Assembly: GCA_913060595.1 (NCBI GenBank)
Contig: CAJXSA010000210.1
Coordinates: 1 to 7,010 of the forward strand
Length of the DNA stretch: 7,010 bases
Reading direction: 5' to 3'
Source: an uncultured Ignavibacteria bacterium
GTDB taxonomy: Bacteria > Bacteroidota > Ignavibacteria > SZUA-365
The notes beneath the pieces were generated by a model. That model was given only the letters and a program-made list of their open reading frames with translations, was not told the origin of the DNA and ran no database searches. This document shows, piece after piece, positions 1-6,402 of the stretch; position 1 is the first letter of the stretch; each line of letters opens with the position of its first letter. A program made the translations under genes and the position numbers.

Positions 1-276
1 ATCAGCAAGGTCGTCCCGATTCCCGACGCGTCGGGTGAATCCATCGGCATCGAGCGTTTCTCCGCCGCCTGGGTCGACCATCTCTCCCGCGTGCTCGAAA
101 CCATGATACGCGATGAAAATCGCGTGGACATCTTTTACGAAGCCGCGTTCGAGCGCGTCATCACGGAAGGCAGTCCCCTCTACGCCGTGGACATCAGCGC
201 CTGGCCCTGCATGGAACTCGACACCGTTGAGGATTACCGCGCCGCGCAGCAGGGCATACTTCCCGCGCTCGACTGA
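1..276 (+). CDS. MobA/LicC-like nucleotidyltransferase, C-terminal part (5' end outside window)
   Basis: The reading frame is open from the first base and stops at TGA 274-276, leaving 91 C-terminal residues. The visible part has the signature of small sugar- or choline-phosphate nucleotidyltransferases: ESIGIERFS near the start, a FYEAAFERVI segment in the middle, and WPCMELDTVEDYRAA close to the end. In LicC-like cytidylyltransferases the corresponding acidic E-[IL]-D-T-x-x-D motif helps bind the catalytic metal. Such enzymes move a CMP, UMP or similar group from an NTP to a phosphorylated alcohol or sugar, for cell-surface polymers or inositol/choline head groups. The substrate cannot be decided because the nucleotide-binding N-terminus is missing. 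No terminator is visible after the stop, and the next gene starts 183 bases later behind its own promoter-like sequence. The family call is fairly secure; the exact activity is not. Confidence 0.75.
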   Translation: MSKVVPIPDASGESIGIERFSAAWVDHLSRVLETMIRDENRVDIFYEAAFERVITEGSPLYAVDISAWPCMELDTVEDYRAAQQGILPALD

Positions 277-374
277 TACCGTCCCGCCCCCGCCGGGTGT
301 TCGTCTCCACCACACATCTCCCCTTCCACCGCGGGAATACCGTGCCGTTTCTCTCGCAGTGCCACCCGTTTTCC

Positions 375-405
375 TTTGATTCACTTCCCTTTTTCGATAG
401 ATTTG
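375..405 (+). promoter_or_regulatory. Bacteroidota-type promoter upstream of the L,D-transpeptidase gene
   Basis: TTTG at 375-378 is followed after exactly 19 bases by TAGATTTG at 398-405. This matches the known Bacteroidetes housekeeping promoter (-33 TTTG; -7 TAnnTTTG; about 19 bases between). Read as a sigma-70 site the same stretch is weaker (TTGATT, 16 bases, TAGATT). Transcription would begin near 410-415, leaving a leader of about 45-50 bases before ATG 460. This supports ATG 460 as the start and argues against a TTG start at 376, which would lie inside the promoter. Confidence 0.5.
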
Positions 406-459
406 AATGATACGGACGAATCCGCTTTTTGGTCCAAGACCGGAGAAACGCCCCTGTTC

Positions 460-2355
460 ATGTCCCCGCGCCGCTCAATGATACTGCCTGGCCTGCTTGC
501 GCTCGCCCTGTGCACCGGCTGCGATGTCATTTCGCAGAAGGCGGAGGCGCTGTTTGCCGACAACGCGTCCGGCGCTCCGCCCGCGGAGTCCTATGAATTC
601 GCATCGCGGAGCATCGATGCCGGGGCCGTGGCACCGCAGCTGCGCAAGCTTTTCGCCGTCGACCGTGTGCGCAACGCACTCACACACGGCGACACCCTGC
701 TGCAGCAGTACCGTGCGCGGGACTTCCGTCCCTACTGGATCAGTGAAACGCAGTTCCCGACGCGCGTGCTGCACATACTGCGGTATTTCATGCACGCGGG
801 CAATCACGGACTGCACCCCGACTGGTATCACGCCTCCGCGCTGCAGCGCCTGCTCGACCGCGTGCTCACCGGCGAGACAGAAAACCAGGCGGAAACACTG
901 GCGGAGATCGATCTCCTGCTCAGTGACGGACTGCTCTCCTACGCCTCGCATGTGCGATACGGCGTGTTCAATCCGAAGCGCATCGACCGTGGATATCACC
1001 TCCCTGTCACCCGTCCCGGACTGCGTGAATTCCTCGAGCCGCTGGACATCGTCGACATCGCCGCCTATTTACGCAACATCCAGCCCCGCGCCGCGCGCTA
1101 CCGGCAGCTGCAGGACGCGCTTCGCGAGTATCGCGCCATGCGCCTGGCCTACGCCTGGCCGCGCATCCCCGACCTGACGGTGGACAAAATCGAGCCGGGA
1201 GACACCTCCTCGGTGCTGCCTGCCGTGGCGCACCGCCTCATGCTGACGGGTGAACTCTTCGGTTCCGGCGAACCGCCGATGCGCGGCACCGTCGGCGTCG
1301 TCGACATCGCCACGCAGGTGTTCCGACTCGACTCCACGCGTCTCGCCCGCATCGGTCCCATCCCCTTCGACAGCACGCTCGTGCGGGCCGTGCGCCGCTA
1401 CCAGGCGCGGCACGGACTGCTGGTGGACGGCATCATCGGATCCCGCACGGTGGGACGCATGAACAGGGACATCGACGGGTACATCGAGCAGATGGAAGTG
1501 AACCTCGAGCGTTTCCGCTGGCTGCGGTACCCGGAAAAGGGTCGCTACATCGTCGTCAACATTCCCGCCTACTGGCTCGACGCCTACGAGGACGGCGAAG
1601 TCGGCGCGTCCATGGCCGTGTGTGTCGGCGAACGCAAGTCGCGCTGGTACGGCGACCAGCTCGCGCGGTACAACCGCACGCGCGCCCGCCGGCATCAGCC
1701 CAAGGACCATGAGACCCCGCAGCTGCACGGCGAGTTCACGCATTTTATCATCAACCCGATCTGGAACGTCCCGGGCAGCATCGCTTCGCGGGAACTGTAT
1801 TTCTCCGCACTCAAGGACAGCAGCTACCTCAGCAAGAAACGCTACAAGGTGTATTACCGGGATTCGCTTGTGGACGCAAGCAGCATCGACTGGTCCTCGC
1901 ACAACCCGTACTCCATGCCGTACAAGTTCAAGCAGGAGCCCGGGGCGGGCAATGCGCTCGGCGCGATCAAATTCATGTTCCACAACGACTTCAGCATCTA
2001 CCTGCACGACACCCCCCAGCAGTTCGCCTTCCGGCGTTCCGTGCGCGCCGTCAGCCATGGCTGCGTGCGCATCGAGGAACCGATGGAGTTCGCGCAGTAC
2101 CTGCTTCGCGGCACGCCGAAATGGGACGTCGGCCGCATCAAGAGCACGATATGGAGCGGCGCCCGCAGCAAGCCGGTATTCCTGCATCAGAAAACGCCGC
2201 TGTACATCGATTACGTCACCGCCTGGGTGGACCGTGACGGACTGCTGCAGCTTCGGGACGACATCTACCGCAAGGACGCCGCCCTCGCCGCGGCGATGAA
2301 ACGCTACGACAGGAAAATGCGCACCGCACGTCCCCTGCTCGAGCAGCGGCAATGA
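460..2355 (+). CDS. YcbB/LdtD-type L,D-transpeptidase (exported, YkuD catalytic domain)
   Basis: This 631-residue enzyme is predicted to act outside the inner membrane, forming 3-3 (L,D) cross-links in peptidoglycan or attaching proteins to it. E. coli LdtD is of similar size (about 615 residues). Residues 1-21 look like a signal peptide with a possible lipoprotein site at Cys21 (LCTGC, though Cys at -3 is unusual). An N-terminal scaffold region (about 90-270) is followed by a peptidoglycan-binding-type segment around 295-335 (RRYQARHGLLVDGIIGSRTV) and the YkuD domain from about 361 to 550. The catalytic motif is SHGCVRIEEP with Cys535 and His533, and His516 lies in YLHDTP. A basic stretch of about 25 residues sits between VCVGER and ETPQLHGEF. 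I chose ATG 460, with GGAGAAA at 442-448, because the longer frame opens with TTG 376 and has no ribosome binding site. The stop overlaps the next start. Confidence 0.92.
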   Translation: MSPRRSMILPGLLALALCTGCDVISQKAEALFADNASGAPPAESYEFASRSIDAGAVAPQLRKLFAVDRVRNALTHGDTLLQQYRARDFRPYWISETQFPTRVLHILRYFMHAGNHGLHPDWYHASALQRLLDRVLTGETENQAETLAEIDLLLSDGLLSYASHVRYGVFNPKRIDRGYHLPVTRPGLREFLEPLDIVDIAAYLRNIQPRAARYRQLQDALREYRAMRLAYAWPRIPDLTVDKIEPGDTSSVLPAVAHRLMLTGELFGSGEPPMRGTVGVVDIATQVFRLDSTRLARIGPIPFDSTLVRAVRRYQARHGLLVDGIIGSRTVGRMNRDIDGYIEQMEVNLERFRWLRYPEKGRYIVVNIPAYWLDAYEDGEVGASMAVCVGERKSRWYGDQLARYNRTRARRHQPKDHETPQLHGEFTHFIINPIWNVPGSIASRELYFSALKDSSYLSKKRYKVYYRDSLVDASSIDWSSHNPYSMPYKFKQEPGAGNALGAIKFMFHNDFSIYLHDTPQQFAFRRSVRAVSHGCVRIEEPMEFAQYLLRGTPKWDVGRIKSTIWSGARSKPVFLHQKTPLYIDYVTAWVDRDGLLQLRDDIYRKDAALAAAMKRYDRKMRTARPLLEQRQ

Positions 2356-3527
2356 GCGAAGCGCTCATCCTGCTGATTCTCCTCCTTCTGGCATTTCTTT
2401 TTCTGCCGCTGCGCGGCCGGCGTTTCGCGCGCAGTGAAGCCCGGCGGCGCATCGATGAGCGCGACGCCATGTTCTCGCGCCGCGAACTCGCGCAGGGAAG
2501 CGAGCGCTATGCGGAGTATTATGCGCGGCATCCTGAGCGGGAGGAAAGCGACGCGCGTTTCCGCGCCGCACCGGGGCTGCTGCGTCCCGGCTCCGCCGCC
2601 TTCCACGACCTCATGTTCGCTGCCGCGGACGCCACCTTCGACACCGTTGACGAGCTGCATGCAAACACCGACGGTCCCGTCGCCGGGAGCCGCACGGACA
2701 TCGACGCAGCGGAGCTCACCTCCTTTCTCCGCGGCTGGCTGCTGCAGCAGGGCGCGCACAGCGTGGGCGTCACTCCCCTGCACGCGGAACACTGCTACAG
2801 TCATCACGGACGCGGGGAGCGTTACGGGGAGGCCGTCACGCCTGCGCACACCTGGGCTCTCGCGCTGACCGTGGAGATGGACCGCGCCATGGTGCAGCGC
2901 GCACCGGGAGGACCCATCGTCATGGAATCCTCGCGGCAGTACCTGCGTTCCGGCATGCTCGCCGTGCAGGCCGCCCGCATGCTGCGCAGCCTCGGCTGGC
3001 CGGCACGCGCGCATATTGACGGGAAATACGACGTCGTCTGTCCCCTCGTTGCCCGCGACGCCGGACTCGGTGACATCGGACGCATGGGACTGCTGATGAC
3101 GCCGCGGCTGGGGCCGCGGGTGCGCATCGCCGTAATCACCACCGACGCACCGCTCATGCCGGACACCCCGTCGCATGACGAGAGCATGCTGGACTTCTGC
3201 ATGCGTTGCAGCAAATGCACCGACAACTGTCCCGCCCACGCCATTCCCGCCGGCGAGCGCCTCGACGCCGACGGCCTCGCCCGCTGGCAGATCGACTCCG
3301 ACGCCTGCTTCCTGTTCTGGAACCAGGTCGGCACCGACTGCGGCCGATGCATCGCCGTCTGTCCCTACGCCCATCCCGACAACCTGCTGCACAACCTGGT
3401 GCGCCGCGGCATCGCCCGCTCCTCCCTCCTGCGCCGCTCCTCCATTCCCCTCGACGACCTGATCTATGGCCGCAATCCGCGTGCACTTCCGCTGCAGGAC
3501 TGGATTCCCCCTCGAACCGGCGTCTGA
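2352..3527 (+). CDS. Membrane-anchored RdhA-like protein with two [4Fe-4S] clusters
   Basis: This 391-residue protein resembles the catalytic core of reductive dehalogenases (RdhA) and their relatives, which are corrinoid/iron-sulfur reductases distantly related to epoxyqueuosine reductase QueG. The RdhA-like core includes an AGLGDIGRMGLLMTPRLGP segment (AGLG at 237-240) and VITTDAPL. Cluster 1 ligands are Cys283, 286, 289 and 293 (CMRCSKCTDNCP). Cluster 2 ligands are Cys319, 330, 333 and 337, with the W and G spacing typical of RdhA (CFLFWNQVGTDC, then GRCIAVCP). There is no Tat signal. Residues 4-19 form one hydrophobic helix followed by RGRRFARSEARRR, so by the positive-inside rule the enzyme domain should face the cytoplasm. 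Its ATG overlaps the transpeptidase stop as ATGA, with no strong ribosome binding site, which suggests translational coupling. Substrate and cobalamin use are not proven by sequence; dehalogenation should not be assumed. Confidence 0.82.
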   Translation: MSEALILLILLLLAFLFLPLRGRRFARSEARRRIDERDAMFSRRELAQGSERYAEYYARHPEREESDARFRAAPGLLRPGSAAFHDLMFAAADATFDTVDELHANTDGPVAGSRTDIDAAELTSFLRGWLLQQGAHSVGVTPLHAEHCYSHHGRGERYGEAVTPAHTWALALTVEMDRAMVQRAPGGPIVMESSRQYLRSGMLAVQAARMLRSLGWPARAHIDGKYDVVCPLVARDAGLGDIGRMGLLMTPRLGPRVRIAVITTDAPLMPDTPSHDESMLDFCMRCSKCTDNCPAHAIPAGERLDADGLARWQIDSDACFLFWNQVGTDCGRCIAVCPYAHPDNLLHNLVRRGIARSSLLRRSSIPLDDLIYGRNPRALPLQDWIPPRTGV

Positions 3528-3539
3528 CCACCACCCCCC

Positions 3540-3568
3540 TTGCGCCTTTTCCGCCAAATGCGTAATAT
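3540..3568 (+). promoter_or_regulatory. Possible promoter for the cytochrome c gene
   Basis: TTGCGC (3540-3545) and TAATAT (3563-3568) lie 17 bases apart, in the only AT-rich patch between the Fe-S gene and the cytochrome gene. They match the sigma-70 -35 and -10 boxes at 4 of 6 positions each. Transcription would start near 3575 and give a leader of about 110 bases. The match is partial, so this is a suggestion. Confidence 0.35.
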
Positions 3569-3610
3569 TTATTGAGTCTACTTTAACATACATCCGGCCT
3601 CGCGACATGT

Positions 3611-3654
3611 GCATGCGCAAGTATTCGCGTGCGTGATCCCGCATGAACGCGGGA
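3611..3654 (+). promoter_or_regulatory. Two consecutive hairpins in the cytochrome c leader
   Basis: GCATGCG (3611-3617) can pair with CGCGTGC (3626-3632) through seven pairs, one of them G-U, around an 8-base loop. Four bases later TCCCGC (3637-3642) pairs perfectly with GCGGGA (3649-3654) around a 6-base loop. No T-tract follows either one, so they do not look like a terminator for the upstream gene. They lie between the putative transcription start and the ribosome binding site (AAAGGA, 3672-3677). They could shape mRNA stability or translation; I do not recognise a riboswitch class. Short GC-rich stems can occur by chance in this genome. Confidence 0.3.
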
Positions 3655-3683
3655 ACGGGGCCGCTCATTTGAAAGGAATCGGT

Positions 3684-4682
3684 ATGAAAACCCTGCTCAA
3701 GATACTGCTGGGACTCGTTTCCGTGGCCGTGCTCGTCATCGTGGGCGGCATCCTGTACCTGAACACCGCGTATCCCGATGTCGGTGAGGCACCGAATCTG
3801 ACCGTGGAGGCCACGTCCGCGCGCATCGAACGCGGCGCCTATCTTTCCAAACACGTGTCTCTCTGCGTGGAATGCCATTCCGAGCGCGATTACAGTCGTT
3901 TCGCAGGTCCGGTGGAGGCGTCCACCTACGGCAAGGGCGGAGAGTTGTTCGGCGAGGAGATGGGATTTCCGGGAAGTTTCTACGCCAGCAACCTGACGCC
4001 GGCGAACATCGGGGACTGGACGGACGGCGAACTGTACCGCGCCATCGCCGAGGGCGTGGGAAAGGACGGACGTCCGTTGTTTCCCATCATGCCGTACGTG
4101 CATTACGGGAAGATGACGCGTGAGGACATCTACTCCATCATCGCCTACATCCGCACGCTCGAGCCGATCGAGCATGAAGTCCCCGCCTCGGAGGCGACCT
4201 TCCCGATGAGCCTTATCATGCGCACGATTCCCGCGAAGGCGCAGCATGCGGAGTCCATTCCCCCACCCTCCGATCTCGTGGCCTACGGCCGCTACATGAT
4301 CGGCGCCGCGGGCTGCATGGACTGCCACACCCCGATGGAGAAAGGCGAATTCATCGAGGGCATGGACTATGCCGGCGGCAGCGAATTTCCCATTCCCCCG
4401 GGTGTGGTGCGCGCAGTGAATATCACGCCTGACGAAGAAACGGGCATCGGCAGCTGGACTGAGGAGATGTTCATACAGCGCTTTCGCTCATACGCCGACT
4501 CGGTGTATGTCGACCAGCCGCTGGGACCGACCGATTTCAACACCATCATGCCCTGGCGCATGTACGCGGGGATGACCGACCAGGATCTGCGGGCGATATT
4601 CGCCTACCTGAAAAGCGAAATCCCGCCGGTGAAAAACGCCGTCGTGCGCTTTACGCCGAAAGGCAGTGCCGATTCAGAATAA
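3684..4682 (+). CDS. Membrane-anchored di-heme cytochrome c
   Basis: This 332-residue electron-transfer protein carries two class I cytochrome c domains. Heme 1 binds covalently at CVECH (Cys61, Cys64, His65) and heme 2 at CMDCH (Cys211, Cys214, His215). Candidate sixth ligands are Met136 or Met144 in the PIMPYVHYGKM segment and Met289, Met293 or Met297 in IMPWRMYAGM. Both halves keep the repeated family features NLTP/NITPD, IG-x-W-T, and DIYSIIAYIRTL or DLRAIFAYLKS. Residues 5-25 form an N-terminal hydrophobic segment that probably stays as an anchor, so the hemes are outside the inner membrane. The layout resembles cytochrome subunits that take electrons from periplasmic dehydrogenases, but no dehydrogenase gene is in the window, so the partner is unknown. 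I chose ATG 3684 because AAAGGA lies 6 bases upstream and the signal segment begins there; a GTG at 3609 would add 25 non-signal-like residues. Downstream I see no strong terminator. Confidence 0.92.
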   Translation: MKTLLKILLGLVSVAVLVIVGGILYLNTAYPDVGEAPNLTVEATSARIERGAYLSKHVSLCVECHSERDYSRFAGPVEASTYGKGGELFGEEMGFPGSFYASNLTPANIGDWTDGELYRAIAEGVGKDGRPLFPIMPYVHYGKMTREDIYSIIAYIRTLEPIEHEVPASEATFPMSLIMRTIPAKAQHAESIPPPSDLVAYGRYMIGAAGCMDCHTPMEKGEFIEGMDYAGGSEFPIPPGVVRAVNITPDEETGIGSWTEEMFIQRFRSYADSVYVDQPLGPTDFNTIMPWRMYAGMTDQDLRAIFAYLKSEIPPVKNAVVRFTPKGSADSE

Positions 4683-4840
4683 GCGGTGGATTTCTTTGTG
4701 CATACCTTGCAAATTGCCTGAGAAATGACGAATTTCCGATCTGAAGCACTTCTCTGAGAACCTTAGCTAAACGGCTGATTTTACAAGACTTCTTCCGTTC
4801 CTTCCACGAAGGTGCTGTTCTCGATTTCCACCATATACAC

Positions 4841-4846
4841 AGGAAG
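4841..4846 (+). promoter_or_regulatory. Ribosome binding site of the Omp28-like gene
   Basis: AGGAAG lies 6 bases before ATG 4853, which is the first codon of a clean signal peptide, and so fixes the start. Elsewhere in the 170-base gap 4683-4852 I find no convincing promoter. It holds the small dyad TTCTC-T-GAGAA (4750-4760), a direct repeat CTGAGAA (4718-4724 and 4754-4760) and a weak 5-bp hairpin (4800-4812). Confidence 0.7.
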
Positions 4847-4852
4847 CCGCCT

Positions 4853-6247
4853 ATGCGTACTTTGATTCGTACTTCCGCTCTTGCCGTCCTTCTCGCGCTT
4901 CCGATGCTGCTCTCCGCACAGACCACCACGCGAACCGTTCTGCTCGAACAGTTCACGGGGACCTGGTGCCCGTGGTGTCCCTACGGCTCGGACGAGGTTG
5001 ACAGCGTCATCAGTCTCTACCCCAATACGCGCGCCATCGCGTATCACCAGAATGATCCCATGTCGACGAGCAACGGAAACAGCGTGATTTCCCACCTGCT
5101 CGTGAGCAGCTATCCAGGGGGCGCCATCGATCGCCGGCTGTGGAACACCCCACAGGGACTGGCAATCGCGATTTCGCGCTCATACTGGCGCAGTGCGGTC
5201 GCCAACCGCTACACACAGGGCTCGGAAATGTCCATCGGCGTGTCCGGCACCTATCACCAGGACACCCGTGTGATTTCCGCGACGGTCACCATGACCGCCC
5301 TCAGCGCCATGAGCGGTGAGTTCTATCTCAACGTCGTACTGACCGAAGACGGATTGAATTACGCTCAGAAGAAAAACGTCAACGGTCAGGTCGTCACCAT
5401 CAATCCGTACTACCACAGCCGAGTCGTGCGCGACATGATCACCGGCTGGCTGGGACATCAGCTCACCACCTCCGGCTTTGCCGCCAACCAGGTCGTGACC
5501 TATCCCTTCACCTTCACCGTGCCGAACGGTTATGACATTTCCAAGTGCAAGCTGACGGCCTTCGTGACCACGAAAGTCACGCTCACGGTCAACGGTCAGC
5601 AGCAGAACAAGAGCATGAACGTCGTGCAGGCCTGGCAGGAGGACGTGACCTCCGCACTGAACGTCATCCCGGTCGAACTGCTCAGCTTCAACGCCGCGCA
5701 GATCGACGACGGCGTCCGCCTCAACTGGCGCACGACCAAGGAAAGCAACAACCGCGGCTGGTTCGTCGAGCGTCGCAGCATCGACGGCGACTGGCAGGAC
5801 CTCGGCTTCGTCGACGGCTACGGCACGACTACCGAGCAGCAGTCCTACGAATACACAGACAGCCAGGTGGCCATGGACGAGATCTATGACTACCGTCTGC
5901 GCCAGGTGGACTTCGACGGCAGCACCGATTACTCCCCGGTGGCCCGTGTGATGACCATCCCGACGCCGATGGCCACGCGCCTTCTGCCGAACTACCCGAA
6001 TCCCTTCAATCCCGCCACCACCATCGTGGTCGAGCTGGCGCAGGAAGGTCCCATGCAGGTCGAAGTCTATGACATGCTCGGCCGCCGCGTCCGCAGCCTC
6101 GCCGACGGCGTCCATGCTGCCGGACTGCACAGCTTCGAATGGAACGGCACCGACGACCAGGGTTCCGCGGTCGAAACCGGCATTTATTTCGCGCGCCTCA
6201 CCGCCAACGGCCAGACGCAGACCATACAGATGCAGATGACCAAGTAA
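4853..6247 (+). CDS. Secreted Omp28/thioredoxin-like protein with fibronectin-like and T9SS sorting domains
   Basis: This 464-residue protein is predicted to be exported and then secreted or surface-attached. Residues 1-22 form a signal peptide ending LLSA, with cleavage likely before Gln23. The N-terminal domain resembles Omp28-family proteins, which have a thioredoxin-like fold: VLLEQFTGTWCPWCPYG carries a CPWC pair (Cys39, Cys42) where thioredoxins have CGPC, and SSYPGGAIDR may correspond to the conserved proline loop. A beta-rich region follows. Residues 272-367 form a fibronectin-like module (VIPVELLSFNA, LNWRTTKESNNRGWFVERR, YDYRLRQVDFDG). From Asn380 to the end is an 85-residue FlgD-Ig-like / type IX sorting domain (NYPNPFNP, YDMLGRRVRSL, TGIYFARL). 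Redox activity is plausible from the CxxC motif but inferred. The gene appears to stand alone and ends in a strong terminator. Confidence 0.9.
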   Translation: MRTLIRTSALAVLLALPMLLSAQTTTRTVLLEQFTGTWCPWCPYGSDEVDSVISLYPNTRAIAYHQNDPMSTSNGNSVISHLLVSSYPGGAIDRRLWNTPQGLAIAISRSYWRSAVANRYTQGSEMSIGVSGTYHQDTRVISATVTMTALSAMSGEFYLNVVLTEDGLNYAQKKNVNGQVVTINPYYHSRVVRDMITGWLGHQLTTSGFAANQVVTYPFTFTVPNGYDISKCKLTAFVTTKVTLTVNGQQQNKSMNVVQAWQEDVTSALNVIPVELLSFNAAQIDDGVRLNWRTTKESNNRGWFVERRSIDGDWQDLGFVDGYGTTTEQQSYEYTDSQVAMDEIYDYRLRQVDFDGSTDYSPVARVMTIPTPMATRLLPNYPNPFNPATTIVVELAQEGPMQVEVYDMLGRRVRSLADGVHAAGLHSFEWNGTDDQGSAVETGIYFARLTANGQTQTIQMQMTK

Positions 6248-6271
6248 CGTTTCATCCCCGTTATTTTAGAG

Positions 6272-6309
6272 CCCCGTCCCTTCTCCGCGAAGAAGGGACG
6301 GGGTTTTTT
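6272..6309 (+). terminator. Strong rho-independent terminator after the Omp28-like gene
   Basis: CCCCGTCCCTTCT (6272-6284) and AGAAGGGACGGGG (6291-6303) form a perfect 13-bp stem around the 6-base loop CCGCGA, followed directly by six T (6304-6309). It begins 24 bases after the stop codon at 6245-6247. The opposite strand has no T-tract at its 3' side, so it should act on plus-strand transcripts only. It separates the secreted-protein gene from the next promoter, which begins six bases after the T run. Confidence 0.93.
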
Positions 6310-6314
6310 CTTTC

Positions 6315-6343
6315 TTGACAACGCAGTTTCCGGTCCGTATAAT
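6315..6343 (+). promoter_or_regulatory. Perfect sigma-70 consensus promoter for the 163-residue protein gene
   Basis: TTGACA (6315-6320) and TATAAT (6338-6343) match both consensus boxes at every position with the ideal 17-base spacing. Transcription should begin near 6350, giving a leader of about 50 bases before ATG 6403. The site lies directly behind the upstream terminator, so this gene appears to be driven independently. Confidence 0.75.
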
Positions 6344-6354
6344 GGAATTGTCAA
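6315..6354. repeat. Inverted repeat TTGACAA / TTGTCAA bracketing the promoter
   Basis: TTGACAA (6315-6321) and its exact reverse complement TTGTCAA (6348-6354) flank the -10 box with centres 33 bases apart, about three helical turns. One arm covers the -35 box and the other the expected transcription start, a placement that would suit a repressor. The repeat includes the promoter consensus itself, so one arm is constrained anyway and chance cannot be excluded. Confidence 0.35.
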
Positions 6355-6371
6355 CCATTCACACACGCGAC

Positions 6372-6400
6372 CGTGCCGGCCGCATTACCGAGGAGGCACG
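6372..6400 (+). promoter_or_regulatory. Possible leader hairpin overlapping the ribosome binding site
   Basis: CGTGCC (6372-6377) can pair perfectly with GGCACG (6395-6400). The 3' arm includes the last two bases of the Shine-Dalgarno sequence GAGGAGG (6390-6396), which lies 6 bases before ATG 6403. The stem could partly hide the ribosome binding site. It is only six pairs with a 17-base loop, so the effect is uncertain. Confidence 0.3.
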
Positions 6401-6402
6401 CC

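Noticed and set aside
277..374. Terminator or small gene after the nucleotidyltransferase
   Set aside because: No stem followed by a T run, and no frame with a start and ribosome binding site; the open frame crossing this stretch is a shadow of the upstream gene.
376..459. TTG-initiated 28-residue N-terminal extension of the transpeptidase
   Set aside because: There is no ribosome binding site, it would bury the signal peptide, and it overlaps the putative promoter.
1069..2352. A 427-codon minus-strand frame opposite the transpeptidase gene
   Set aside because: Low-complexity H/V/D/A-rich translation with no motif, fully covered by the YkuD enzyme.
3609..3683. GTG-initiated extension of the cytochrome
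   Set aside because: It encodes residues unlike a signal peptide, while ATG 3684 has a well-placed AAAGGA and begins the membrane segment.
2304..4328. A 674-codon open frame on the minus strand across the Fe-S and cytochrome genes
   Set aside because: It lies opposite two clearly recognised plus-strand genes and its translation (rich in H, G, A, V, R) shows no domain or motif. Long antisense frames are expected in high-GC coding DNA.
4800..4812. Hairpin CCTTC-CAC-GAAGG as a terminator for the cytochrome gene
   Set aside because: Only five pairs, no T-tract, and nearly 120 bases after the stop.
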